From: Sutterella sp.
Lineage (GTDB): Bacteria > Pseudomonadota > Gammaproteobacteria > Burkholderiales > Burkholderiaceae_F
Length of the DNA: 12,472 nucleotides
Direction: 5' to 3'
Assembly (NCBI GenBank): GCA_020025965.1
Contig: JAHHRG010000055.1
Location: 1 to 12,472, forward strand
Below the pieces are notes generated by a model, which was not told where the DNA came from, searched no databases, and saw only the letters and a list, made by a program, of their open reading frames with translations. Shown here piece by piece: positions 1-6,445 of this stretch. Position 1 is the first letter of the stretch, and each line of letters begins with the position of its first letter. Both the position numbers and the translations under genes were made by a program.

Positions 1-172
1 GACGAGCCGGAACGGGATTTGTCACGGGCGGGGCAACACGCTTTTGCTGGAAAACAGGAACGGGACGCTTCATCGTCATCTTTCCGCGCGGACGAGCGGC
101 ATCGGCAGCCGTCGCAACGGACGAGAGCGTGATGATGGCGGAAAGGATAAGGGCGACCTTGGTCTTGTTCAT
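1..172 (-). CDS. Secreted protein of unknown function (N-terminal part, runs off the left edge)
   Basis: Reading leftwards from an ATG at 172-170, the first 57 codons are open and the gene continues past the window edge. The N-terminus is a clear Sec-type signal peptide: a positively charged start (MNKTK), a hydrophobic core of about 14 residues (VALILSAIITLSSV), and an Ala-rich cleavage region (ATAADA) ending near residues 22-25. The visible mature part is basic and rich in proline and arginine (RPRGKM, KRPVPV, APPV), so it may be disordered or bind the cell envelope. No domain can be recognised from this fragment. A perfect TATAAT lies 39-44 bases upstream on the same strand. The ribosome-binding site is weak (AGAAGA-like, about 12 bases upstream). 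The reading frame and signal peptide are seen; export is inferred. Confidence 0.7.
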   Translation of the reverse strand, partial: MNKTKVALILSAIITLSSVATAADAARPRGKMTMKRPVPVFQQKRVAPPVTNPVPAR

Positions 173-210
173 AATATGTTTTTGTCTTCTATAAGAAAGT
201 AGGAAGGCTC

Positions 211-216
211 ATTATA
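211..216 (-). promoter_or_regulatory. Candidate -10 promoter element for the leftmost secreted-protein gene
   Basis: The minus strand reads TATAAT here, a perfect sigma-70 -10 box, about 39 bases upstream of the ATG at 172. The region 17 bases further upstream (CCGGTT) is a poor -35 match, so this is a candidate only. It lies between the dap-operon terminator and the secreted-protein gene, where a new promoter would be expected because both genes are on the same strand. Confidence 0.45.
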
Positions 217-323
217 CGGAGGAAAAAGGGAAAAACCGGCCGTCCGAGCCCCGGCGATAAGAATTTTTGCACTTTTTGCAGATTCGAGAAAGAGTGTCCT
301 ATATGGAAAAAACTTTCGGGTAT

Positions 324-356
324 AAAAAAGCCCGATATATGACACATATATCGGGC
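324..356 (-). terminator. Intrinsic terminator of the dapA-dapB-dapH operon
   Basis: An 11-bp perfect inverted repeat (arms 330-340 and 346-356, GCCCGATATAT/ATATATCGGGC) surrounds a 5-base loop. On the minus strand it is followed at once by six T residues (positions 329-324). It starts 23 bases past the dapH stop codon. Stem, loop and U-tract all match a rho-independent terminator that ends the lysine operon before the next minus-strand gene. Confidence 0.9.
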
Positions 357-378
357 CAATCTCAAAAAGCGAAATCTT

Positions 379-1080
379 TTAGAGCTTGCGGAGCGCGTCA
401 ACAAGCGCAGTCTTGGCGCTCGTCTTTTCGTCCTTCATCTTGATGATGCGGGCGGGGTTGCCGACGACCACGGCATTGGCCGGAACGTCGCTGATCACAA
501 TCGAACCGGCACCCACAACGGCGTTTTCACCGATCTGCACGCCTTCGATCACGACGGCATTGGCACCGATCATGACGTTGTCGCCGACCGTAACAGGCGT
601 GGCGGAAGCAGGTTCCACAACGCCGGCCAGGACCGTACCGGCGCCGATATGGCAATTGTTGCCAACGATGGCGCGGCCGCCAAGAACGGCACCCATATCG
701 ATCATGGTGTTCTTGCCGACGACCGCACCGATATTGATCACGGCCCCCATCATGATGACGGCACCGTCGCCGATCTCAACCTTTTCGCGAATAACGGCGC
801 CCGGTTCGATACGCGCCTTGATGTTCTTGATGTCGAGCATCGGGACACCGGAATTACGGCGATCGTTTTCAATCACGAGGTCGGCAATCTTGTCGGCATT
901 GGCGGCCAAGACGGGCTGCAGATTAGCCCAGTCGCCGAACACGACGAGACTCATGCCTTCGCCGAATACCTTGGCGCCGGCGGCCTTGAAGTCGACGGGA
1001 GCGTTAAGGTTGACGTAGAGCTTTACCGGCGTCTTCTTTTCGGAGTTGGCGATGTAGTCGATGATTTCCTGTGCGTTCAT
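379..1080 (-). CDS. dapH: Tetrahydrodipicolinate N-acetyltransferase (acetylase-branch DAP/lysine pathway)
   Basis: This 233-residue cytoplasmic enzyme is expected to transfer acetyl from acetyl-CoA to 2,3,4,5-tetrahydrodipicolinate, giving N-acetyl-2-amino-6-oxopimelate. An N-terminal alpha/beta domain (about residues 1-85, with the DapH-like opening EIIDYIANSEKKTPVKLYV) precedes a left-handed beta-helix of hexapeptide repeats (about 85-205, e.g. IEPGAVI, VEIGDGAVI, VTVGDNVMIGANAVV). The segment HIGAGTVLAGVVEPASA (144-160), with His144, matches the conserved DapH region. The length and N-terminal domain fit the acetyltransferase DapH rather than the longer succinyltransferase DapD of proteobacteria. 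It is the third gene of the operon, 30 bases after dapB, with little Shine-Dalgarno sequence, and is followed by a strong terminator. The M20 deacetylase at 3136-4248 supports the acetylase assignment. Confidence 0.92.
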   Translation of the reverse strand: MNAQEIIDYIANSEKKTPVKLYVNLNAPVDFKAAGAKVFGEGMSLVVFGDWANLQPVLAANADKIADLVIENDRRNSGVPMLDIKNIKARIEPGAVIREKVEIGDGAVIMMGAVINIGAVVGKNTMIDMGAVLGGRAIVGNNCHIGAGTVLAGVVEPASATPVTVGDNVMIGANAVVIEGVQIGENAVVGAGSIVISDVPANAVVVGNPARIIKMKDEKTSAKTALVDALRKL

Positions 1081-1110
1081 TTTTAGGTATCTCTATATAG
1101 TGTGTTCGGT

Positions 1111-1824
1111 TTAGCGGAAAAGAAGGGTGTCGAGCGTCGTCACGCCCTTGGGTTCTTTGACGAGCAAACGGGCGGCTTTCAGTGCGCCGTTAACGAAGAT
1201 CTGACGGCTCGAAGCGCGATGCGTGAATTCGAGCTCTTCGTCGGGACCAAAGTAGTGAACCGTATGGGTGCCGGCAACCGTGCCGCCGCGAAGCGCGTGA
1301 ACCCCGATTTCGTTACTCGTGCGTGCGCCGGTAAAGCCTTCGCGACCGTAAACGGGCGTCAGCTCATGCGCGGGATCCAAAGCTTCGATCAAAAGCTTTG
1401 CAGTACCGCTCGGAGCATCGGCCTTCTTATTGTGGTGCGTTTCGGTGACTTCAATGTCGAAGTCGGGACGCAATGCACCGGTAACAAGTTTCAGAGCCTT
1501 GGCGAGAACGGCAATGCCGAGCGAGAAGTTGGCGCTCCAGAGAACCGGAGCGGCGTCGCCTGCGGAAAAGAGCAGCGTCTTTTCTTCTTCCGAATAACCC
1601 GTGGTACCGGACAAAAGGGCGGTGCCCGTTCGCTTGACGTAGTCGACGACAGCGGGCAAGGCTACGTGATTCGAGAAGTCGATCACGACGTCGGCGGCTT
1701 CAAAGGTCGCCAAGTCACCCAAGTTTTCGTCGGTAAAAACGCCGACAATGCTGTCACCCGCTGCAAGCGCGGTTTCTTCAATCAGTCGGCCCATCTTGCC
1801 GTGGCCGATCAAAACGATTTTCAT
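1111..1824 (-). CDS. dapB: 4-hydroxy-tetrahydrodipicolinate reductase
   Basis: DapB reduces the DapA product to tetrahydrodipicolinate using NAD(P)H in the cytoplasm. The 237-residue protein opens with a Rossmann motif (GHGKMG, residues 7-12) and carries the family signature ETHHNKKADAPSGTA (128-142). In that signature His130 and Lys134 correspond to the catalytic His159/Lys163 pair of the E. coli enzyme. It is shorter than the proteobacterial enzyme (about 270 residues) but complete. The frame stays open upstream to 1893, but the start at 1824 is chosen because the Rossmann strand begins there (MKIVLIG) and its ATG overlaps the dapA stop as ATGA (4-nt overlap), implying translational coupling. 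dapH follows 30 bases later. Expression should follow the lysine riboswitch upstream of dapA. Confidence 0.95.
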   Translation of the reverse strand: MKIVLIGHGKMGRLIEETALAAGDSIVGVFTDENLGDLATFEAADVVIDFSNHVALPAVVDYVKRTGTALLSGTTGYSEEEKTLLFSAGDAAPVLWSANFSLGIAVLAKALKLVTGALRPDFDIEVTETHHNKKADAPSGTAKLLIEALDPAHELTPVYGREGFTGARTSNEIGVHALRGGTVAGTHTVHYFGPDEELEFTHRASSRQIFVNGALKAARLLVKEPKGVTTLDTLLFR

Positions 1825-2714
1825 ACGAGAGTAACTCCCTGAGCTTCCAAGGAACGACGAAGAATTTCCGTGTGGGCGGGCGTCATGTCGCACAAGGGCA
1901 GACGCAAGGGACCGGCCTTCAAACCCATCATGTTGAGGGCGGCCTTCACAGGAATCGGATTCACTTCGATAAAGAGATTGTTAATGACTTCCAACCAGCG
2001 GATCTGATCTCGGCGGGCGTCTTCAGTGCGGCCTTCGAACCAAGCGTTGCAAAGCGCCGCACATTCGGCCGGGAACGGGTTGGCGAAAACGGAAATCACG
2101 CCGGAGGCGCCGATCGACAACATCGGAACAATGATATCGTCGTTGCCGGACCACATCTGGAAGTCGGGACCGCAAAGATGCGCGAGCTTCATGGCGTAGC
2201 TCAAATTGCCGGAAGCTTCCTTGATGCCGCAGATGTTGGGGTGAGAGGCCAAGCGTTCGACCACTTCCACGGGAATCGAGCAACCCGTACGCCCCGGAAC
2301 ATTGTAAAGAATGCAGGGGATGGAAACGGCATCGGCCGTCGTCTTAAAGTGCTGATACATCCCTTCGGTATTGGCCTTGTTATAGTAAGGCGCAATGATC
2401 AAAAGGGCATCCGCGCCCATCGCTTCATAGCGGCGGGACATTTCGATCTGCGTAGCGGTGGAGTTGGAACCGGAACCGACGATCACGGGAACGCGGCCGG
2501 CAACGGTCTTAATGGTATGTTCGACGACGGCCGCATCTTCTTCGTGCGTCATCGTGGGGTATTCGCCCGTGGTGCCGAGCGTCAGAATGGCAGCGGTGCC
2601 GCCGGCGATCTGGCGTTCGAGCATGACGGTAAGGGCGTCAAAATTCACGCTGCCGTCTTCGTTAAACGGGGTAATCATCGCGACGATCGAACCGCGGATG
2701 TTTTGGAATCGCAT
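1821..2714 (-). CDS. dapA: 4-hydroxy-tetrahydrodipicolinate synthase
   Basis: DapA condenses pyruvate with L-aspartate-4-semialdehyde, the committed step of lysine and diaminopimelate synthesis. The 297-residue protein is a full-length TIM-barrel aldolase of the DapA/NAL family. It has GTTGE (47-51, with Thr48/Thr49), YNVPGRTG (137-144, Tyr137 of the catalytic triad, with Arg142 expected to bind the substrate carboxylate) and the Schiff-base lysine Lys165 in GIKEASG. The start at 2714 has a GGAG element 6-7 bases upstream. It is the first gene of the operon and overlaps dapB by 4 nt. Its leader contains a lysine riboswitch and attenuator, which indicates feedback repression by lysine at transcription. 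DapA-like aldolases include other lyases (NanA, KDG aldolases), but the operon and riboswitch make dapA the clear call. Confidence 0.96.
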   Translation of the reverse strand: MRFQNIRGSIVAMITPFNEDGSVNFDALTVMLERQIAGGTAAILTLGTTGEYPTMTHEEDAAVVEHTIKTVAGRVPVIVGSGSNSTATQIEMSRRYEAMGADALLIIAPYYNKANTEGMYQHFKTTADAVSIPCILYNVPGRTGCSIPVEVVERLASHPNICGIKEASGNLSYAMKLAHLCGPDFQMWSGNDDIIVPMLSIGASGVISVFANPFPAECAALCNAWFEGRTEDARRDQIRWLEVINNLFIEVNPIPVKAALNMMGLKAGPLRLPLCDMTPAHTEILRRSLEAQGVTLV

Positions 2715-2741
2715 GTCAGGCTCCGAATATTTTGGGATAAC

Positions 2742-2773
2742 AAAAAGGTCGGTAGAGACACGCTCACCGACCT
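2742..2773 (-). terminator. Riboswitch-controlled intrinsic terminator (attenuator) upstream of dapA
   Basis: On the minus strand the arms AGGTCGGT (2773-2766) and ACCGACCT (2753-2746) form an 8-bp perfect stem. It can extend by GAG/CTC with one bulged base, and it is followed by T residues down to 2742. It lies 37 bases past the riboswitch aptamer and 27 bases before the dapA ATG, the usual place for an attenuator. It should form when lysine is bound and stop transcription before dapA. Confidence 0.85.
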
Positions 2774-2809
2774 GGATATTTCCTGTTCCTAACGGATAGA
2801 ACCCGGGCG

Positions 2810-2970
2810 ATTAGCGCTCCTGTCGGCTCAACGGCCGACAGACAGTCCGGCAGATTTTCTCTGACGAACCATTCGAACGGCGTGCCCGACGTTCGAATTC
2901 GGCGGAATTGCCTAACCCGGGTTCTCAGCCTGCCGGCTCCCCGCGGGGTCATCGTTTCCGCGCCTCTAAC
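2810..2970 (-). promoter_or_regulatory. Lysine riboswitch (L-box) aptamer in the dapA leader
   Basis: Read on the minus strand, the leader reproduces the L-box architecture in order. P1 is GTTAG/CTAAT (2970-2966 with 2814-2810, one G-T pair). The conserved AGGCGC follows directly. P2 is CGGAA/TTCCG (2960-2956 with 2907-2903), enclosing the turn elements GATGA (2953-2949) and CTGA (2928-2925). The conserved CGCCGAA (2904-2898) precedes P3, a 9-bp stem ATTCGAACG/CGTTCGAAT (2898-2890 with 2879-2871). P4 carries CAGA/TCTG (2863-2860 with 2854-2851). The conserved ACTGTC (2846-2841) leads into P5, TGTCGGC/GCCGACA (2840-2834 with 2827-2821), then GGAGCG closes onto P1. Sequence motifs and helices match known lysine riboswitches such as those of E. 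coli and Thermotoga lysC. The location upstream of dapA and the downstream terminator agree. The L2-L3 kissing contact was not resolved by eye. Confidence 0.92.
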
Positions 2971-2981
2971 TTTCAGCAAAT

Positions 2982-2990
2982 ACCTTAGCA
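2982..2990 (-). promoter_or_regulatory. Candidate extended -10 promoter of the dap operon
   Basis: On the minus strand TGCTAAGGT fits the extended -10 form TGnTAnnnT and would place the transcription start near 2975, just before the riboswitch P1 helix at 2970. A weak -35 candidate (TTGGCC, 3012-3007) sits at a long 19-base spacing. Support is mainly positional. Confidence 0.35.
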
Positions 2991-3083
2991 CTTCCGAGGC
3001 CGGATGGGCCAAAAAATGGCGGAAATGTTGGATTGGCTCATATCGTCTAGGCGAGATTGCCTATCCGAATGTCGATTTTGCCG

Positions 3084-3092
3084 TGCTATTCT
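3084..3092 (+). promoter_or_regulatory. Candidate extended -10 promoter of the M20 deacetylase gene
   Basis: TGCTATTCT is an extended -10 match (TGn followed by a 4/6 TATAAT) lying 44 bases before the ATG at 3136. It predicts a short leader of about 37 bases that is very pyrimidine-rich and lacks a Shine-Dalgarno sequence. No convincing -35 is visible, which extended -10 promoters tolerate. Confidence 0.35.
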
Positions 3093-3135
3093 GAAAAAAG
3101 TTATCTTCTTTTCCTTTTCTTCGGACACTACGCTC

Positions 3136-4248
3136 ATGCTCGATCCCGTCGTTATTCATCGTCGTCACCTGCACCAAATTCCCGAACTTGACAATGAACT
3201 TCCCGAAACGCTTGCTTATGTCGAGAATGTTCTAAAGGGATTGAAGGGCGAACTGGTGAAGCCGGTGAAAGGAGCTCTGGCGATCTTCTTTGATTGCGGT
3301 CGGGACGAAACCGTGGCTTTTCGAGCCGATATGGACGCGCTCCCGGTTGAGGAGATCACCGATGTCGATTTCCCGAGCAAGTACCCCGGCAAAATGCACG
3401 CCTGCGGTCATGACGGACATACCGCGATGGCTTTGCGTGCGGCCGAGCTTCTTGACGCGGCTTTGAAGAACGGGGAGAGCTTCCCGCGCAATGTTCTTTT
3501 CGTCTTCCAGCCTGCCGAAGAGACGACCGGCGGCGCAAAACCCATTCTCGATACGGGGCTCTTCGAGCGTTTTCATGTCAGCCGAGTTTTCGGCATGCAT
3601 GTGTGGCCGAAGTTGGAAAAGGGTCAGCTCTTCTCGGCACCGGGGCCTATGATGGCCCGTTCGAACGAAGTGTGGCTCAAGGTAAAAGGAAAGAGCGTGC
3701 ATCTTTCCCGCGCCCCCGAAGGAATCGATGCCATGCGAGCCGGCATGCGCTGGGTGTCGGCGGCCTACGATACGGTTGAATCCTTGCCGCCCGAAGATCT
3801 CCGTACGATGAGCTTCGGGGTTTTTAAGGCGGGGACCGTTCAGAACGCCATTGCGGGCGAAGCGATCGCCGGCGGATCGTTGCGAACTTACAGTGACGCT
3901 GTCGCAGAAAAGATCATCGCCAAGCTTCACGCTTTGGCAGAGAGAATTGCCGACGAAACGGGCGCGGAAATGTCTCTGCGTTTCGGCGACGGTTATCCGG
4001 CCGTTTGGAATAACGAGGCGCTTTTTGCCGACGTGAAAGCGAACACGGGCGACATCATACAGACGTTGCCGGCCCCCGTATTGGCGGCCGAAGACTTTTC
4101 TTTTTATCAGCGTGCGGTGCCGGGCGTCTTCTTTTTCTTAGGCGTCGGCAATACGGCCGAACTCCATGCGCCCGATTTCTGTTGGGATGACGAAGCCGTG
4201 CTGCCCGTCGGTGTCGACTTCTGGATGCGTCTCACCCGTTTGGCCTAA
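3136..4248 (+). CDS. M20D-family amidohydrolase, probable N-acetyldiaminopimelate deacetylase
   Basis: This 370-residue cytoplasmic metallopeptidase-fold enzyme probably removes acetate from N-acetyl-LL-diaminopimelate, the step that follows DapH and an aminotransferase. It has the M20D metal-site pattern: ADMDALP (64-70), MHACGHDGH (87-95, with Cys90 and His92), the PAEE glutamates (Glu128/Glu129), His155 in GMHVWP and a C-terminal His344 in ELHAPDF. The start at 3136 is chosen because RRHLHQIPEL, the usual family opening, begins a few residues later; the frame is open back to 3004, but that stretch overlaps the control region. There is no clear Shine-Dalgarno, only a pyrimidine-rich leader. 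It is divergent from dapA and outside riboswitch control. Related M20D enzymes hydrolyse hippurate or other N-acyl amino acids; the neighbouring dapABH set favours the DAP role. Confidence 0.82.
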   Translation: MLDPVVIHRRHLHQIPELDNELPETLAYVENVLKGLKGELVKPVKGALAIFFDCGRDETVAFRADMDALPVEEITDVDFPSKYPGKMHACGHDGHTAMALRAAELLDAALKNGESFPRNVLFVFQPAEETTGGAKPILDTGLFERFHVSRVFGMHVWPKLEKGQLFSAPGPMMARSNEVWLKVKGKSVHLSRAPEGIDAMRAGMRWVSAAYDTVESLPPEDLRTMSFGVFKAGTVQNAIAGEAIAGGSLRTYSDAVAEKIIAKLHALAERIADETGAEMSLRFGDGYPAVWNNEALFADVKANTGDIIQTLPAPVLAAEDFSFYQRAVPGVFFFLGVGNTAELHAPDFCWDDEAVLPVGVDFWMRLTRLA

Positions 4249-4261
4249 TTTGCACCCAAAT

Positions 4262-4275
4262 CGGGCAAAAGCCCG
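4262..4275 (+). other. Short GC hairpin between the deacetylase gene and jetA
   Basis: CGGGC and GCCCG form a 5-bp stem around an AAAA loop, 13 bases past the deacetylase stop codon. It overlaps a second small repeat (CGCG/CGCG). No T-run follows, so it is not a standard intrinsic terminator. It may mark the 3' end of the upstream transcript or slow polymerase before jetA. Confidence 0.35.
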
Positions 4276-4285
4276 CGGACTTCGC

Positions 4286-4312
4286 GATAATTAGTCGGCA
4301 AACACCTATAGT
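4286..4312 (+). promoter_or_regulatory. Candidate -10 elements for the jetABCD operon
   Basis: Two -10-like hexamers lie in the 75-base gap before jetA: GATAAT (4286-4291, 5/6) and TATAGT (4307-4312, 5/6). Neither has a good -35 at the right spacing. The first would give a leader of about 26 bases, the second a nearly leaderless transcript, since the jetA GTG is at 4324. This gap is the only intergenic space upstream of the operon. Confidence 0.4.
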
Positions 4313-4323
4313 GAACCGATTTC

Positions 4324-5802
4324 GTGAAAGCCGAACACCTCTATATCAAACTGAAAGAGGAACGTCAGAAGCCTCTCTGGAAATTGCTCGCTTCGGATAA
4401 CGGCGTGATGATTCTCGCTATCCTGGAGGAGCATTTCGGAGAGGCCGAGGGACCGATTCCTGCCTACGAACTTTATAACAAGGTGGAGAAAAGCCTCGCC
4501 GCCTTGTCCGATCGCCATGCCGTCGTAGTCGGTCAGTCGGCGCGAGCTTATGTGCGCGACTGGTTGGCGCAGGGCTATCTGAGCCGCACACTGCCTAAAG
4601 GTGCCGACGAAGAGGTTTACAGCCTCACCGCAGCCTCGTCCGAGGCCCTCCAGTTTGTACGAAACCTTGAAAGTCCGCAGACTGAAGCAACCGAATCCCG
4701 TTTAGCGATCGTGATTGACGCACTTTCTCGCCTCGAGGAAGAGACGGACGACAATATTGAACGCCGTCGCGAAAAACTTCGTCTTCAGAAAGAACATCTG
4801 TTAAAGCAAATGGCGAAACTCGACACGGGAGACGTGCCGGTGATGTCGGATGACAAAGCACTTGAACGTATCCGGGAGATTCTGTCTCTTTTTGACGGCT
4901 TGGTGGGCGATTTTCATCGTGTTAAAGAAAGCTTCAATGATGTGAACGCTCAGCTTCGCCAACGCATTTTGAGTGACAACGTTCTCTCTCGCGGCGACGT
5001 GCTTGATGAAATCTTTAACGGCCTCGACTTGATTCGCGAGAGTGGACCCGGGCGCAGTTTCTTTGCGTTCTGGGAGCTTTTGAATTCTCCCGAAGAATCG
5101 ACTCGTTTGGAATCCGCTGTGGACGGCGTGCTAGAGCGCCGTTTTGCAGAGAAAATGACGTTGGAAGAACGCCGTGCCATTCGTTTTTTGCGCCGACGCT
5201 TGATTGATAAGGGCGGTGAAGTCCATGAAACGACGACACGATTGGCGAAAGGATTACGCAATTTTGTCGAAAAGCGCGATTTACGAGAAGAACGTCTGAT
5301 TAACGACGAACTCAAGAAAGCCATGCAGGCAGCATTGGCCGCCGAAGACTTGAGTCCGATTGCGTTGACCGATGTTGATTTGCCGTCTCTTGGCGTTCGT
5401 GCTTCTTCGCTTTGGCAGCTCCAGCCGCTGGATCCGACAGAAGAAACCTTACCGCCGCCGATTATCGTTGCCGAAGCCGCCGACGTGGATTTGGCGGCAA
5501 TCGGCGAACGTGTGGCGCGCTCTGAAATCGACTTCCGTCGTTTGATTGACCAAATCAGAATGCTTGTTGAAGAACGCGGCCAAGTGAGTGTGGCAGACGT
5601 GTTGGATGTTTATCCCGCAAAGCAGGGGATGAGCTCGGTGATCGGGCTCTTGGAACTCGCCATCAAGGCGGGGCTTCCGGGCGAAGACCGCGAAACACTC
5701 GCATGGACGGGGCTTGACGGCGTGAAGCGCCGCGCTACCGTGAAAGAATACTTTTTTGTGAAGGAAAAATTGGATGACCTCGACCGAGATGCCAGATCTT
5801 GA
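4324..5802 (+). CDS. jetA: Wadjet JetA, kleisin-like DUF3375 protein
   Basis: JetA is the kleisin-like subunit that bridges the SMC heads of the Wadjet complex and binds JetB. The 492-residue protein matches the DUF3375 family in length and pattern: an N-terminal helical part resembling a winged helix (about 1-110, opening YIKLKEERQKPLWKLLASDN), the family hallmark ESRL (124-127), an adjoining charged helical/coiled segment (about 125-168), a long helical middle and a C-terminal domain (about 400-492). It has no signal peptide or membrane segment. The start is a GTG at 4324: an in-frame stop at 4312 leaves no earlier start, the next Met would remove conserved sequence, and no Shine-Dalgarno is visible. 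jetB begins inside its last codons (29-nt overlap). The family call rests on pattern recognition plus the very clear jetC and jetD downstream. Confidence 0.9.
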   Translation: MKAEHLYIKLKEERQKPLWKLLASDNGVMILAILEEHFGEAEGPIPAYELYNKVEKSLAALSDRHAVVVGQSARAYVRDWLAQGYLSRTLPKGADEEVYSLTAASSEALQFVRNLESPQTEATESRLAIVIDALSRLEEETDDNIERRREKLRLQKEHLLKQMAKLDTGDVPVMSDDKALERIREILSLFDGLVGDFHRVKESFNDVNAQLRQRILSDNVLSRGDVLDEIFNGLDLIRESGPGRSFFAFWELLNSPEESTRLESAVDGVLERRFAEKMTLEERRAIRFLRRRLIDKGGEVHETTTRLAKGLRNFVEKRDLREERLINDELKKAMQAALAAEDLSPIALTDVDLPSLGVRASSLWQLQPLDPTEETLPPPIIVAEAADVDLAAIGERVARSEIDFRRLIDQIRMLVEERGQVSVADVLDVYPAKQGMSSVIGLLELAIKAGLPGEDRETLAWTGLDGVKRRATVKEYFFVKEKLDDLDRDARS

Positions 5803-6445
5803 ACCGCAGGCTGCGCTCTGGGCTGGTGATGCTGGAGAACTTGCACTTGATACACGACGTACGTTGGTGAAATTGCTCGTCGGCCCCGTGTTGGACGGGC
5901 GTCGAGATCCGCAGTCTTGGGCCGTGTTGGAACGCGAAGAAGCCAAGATTTGTTCGCGAATGAATGATCTTTTCCTGCGTCTTGTGATTGATCGTGATCA
6001 GCAGGTGGCTTTTGTTGCCGAAATCGACGAAGACGAACTTGTCTTCCCGAAACTCATTCGCAAAAAGCCGATGACCAATATCGAAACCTATCTCTTCTTC
6101 TTTCTGACGACGGAGCTCCATGCAGCCGAAAGCCGCGAGGAGCGCGCCGTGATTTCTCGCGAAGACATTGAAGAGCGCTTGCTCGATCTTGGAGCCAAAA
6201 CGAATGACGAAGCCGGTTTTATGAGTCGTATCAACGCAGCCGTGCGCAAAGCCGAAGAATTCGGCGTTTTGCGCCTTTTGTCGAAAGAAAGCGGCAGTTA
6301 TGAAATCTCGCCCGTCCTGAAATTACTGATGACTGTAGATGTCATCAAAAAGATGAAGAGCTTCTACGAAAAAGAGCCGGCCGAGATTGCCGTGAACGAG
6401 ACGGTCGCCGCGAATGTTGACGACGAGGAGCGTGCTGATGTTTGA
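5774..6445 (+). CDS. jetB: Wadjet JetB, KITE-like DUF4194 protein
   Basis: JetB is the KITE-type (tandem winged-helix) subunit, the counterpart of MukE/MksE, that dimerises on JetA near the SMC heads. The 223-residue protein shows the DUF4194 layout: an N-terminal region with LRR.LVKLLVGPVL and an early helix (about 30-70), the central segment LIRKKPMTNIETYLFFFLT (about 94-112), a second winged-helix part (about 120-200, VISREDIEERLLDL and FGVLRLL) and an acidic tail. The start at 5774 is chosen for its AAGGA element 8 bases upstream; an in-frame ATG at 5789 is a weaker alternative. It overlaps jetA by 29 nt and jetC by 8 nt, indicating translational coupling and co-assembly. KITE-like function is inferred from the family and context; no catalytic residues are expected. 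Confidence 0.88.
   Translation: MTSTEMPDLEPQAALWAGDAGELALDTRRTLVKLLVGPVLDGRRDPQSWAVLEREEAKICSRMNDLFLRLVIDRDQQVAFVAEIDEDELVFPKLIRKKPMTNIETYLFFFLTTELHAAESREERAVISREDIEERLLDLGAKTNDEAGFMSRINAAVRKAEEFGVLRLLSKESGSYEISPVLKLLMTVDVIKKMKSFYEKEPAEIAVNETVAANVDDEERADV

Noticed and set aside
189..404. 71-codon minus-strand open frame after dapH
   Set aside because: It overlaps the dapH 3' end and runs through the operon terminator; it has no recognisable domain or ribosome site.
386..1086. Plus-strand open frames opposite dapH
   Set aside because: They are repetitive shadows of the hexapeptide-repeat codons of dapH and have no independent support.
1872..2792. 306-codon plus-strand open frame opposite dapA
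   Set aside because: It is the antisense shadow of a well-conserved dapA gene and also spans its control region; the translation resembles no protein family.
2764..3012. 82-codon minus-strand open frame upstream of dapA, possible leader peptide
   Set aside because: It covers the lysine riboswitch and part of its terminator almost exactly. The sequence is explained by RNA structure, and no good ribosome site was seen.
4262..4275. Hairpin as a full terminator between the deacetylase gene and jetA
   Set aside because: The 5-bp stem lacks a following T-run on either strand, so it is listed only as a hairpin. Read-through into jetA cannot be excluded.
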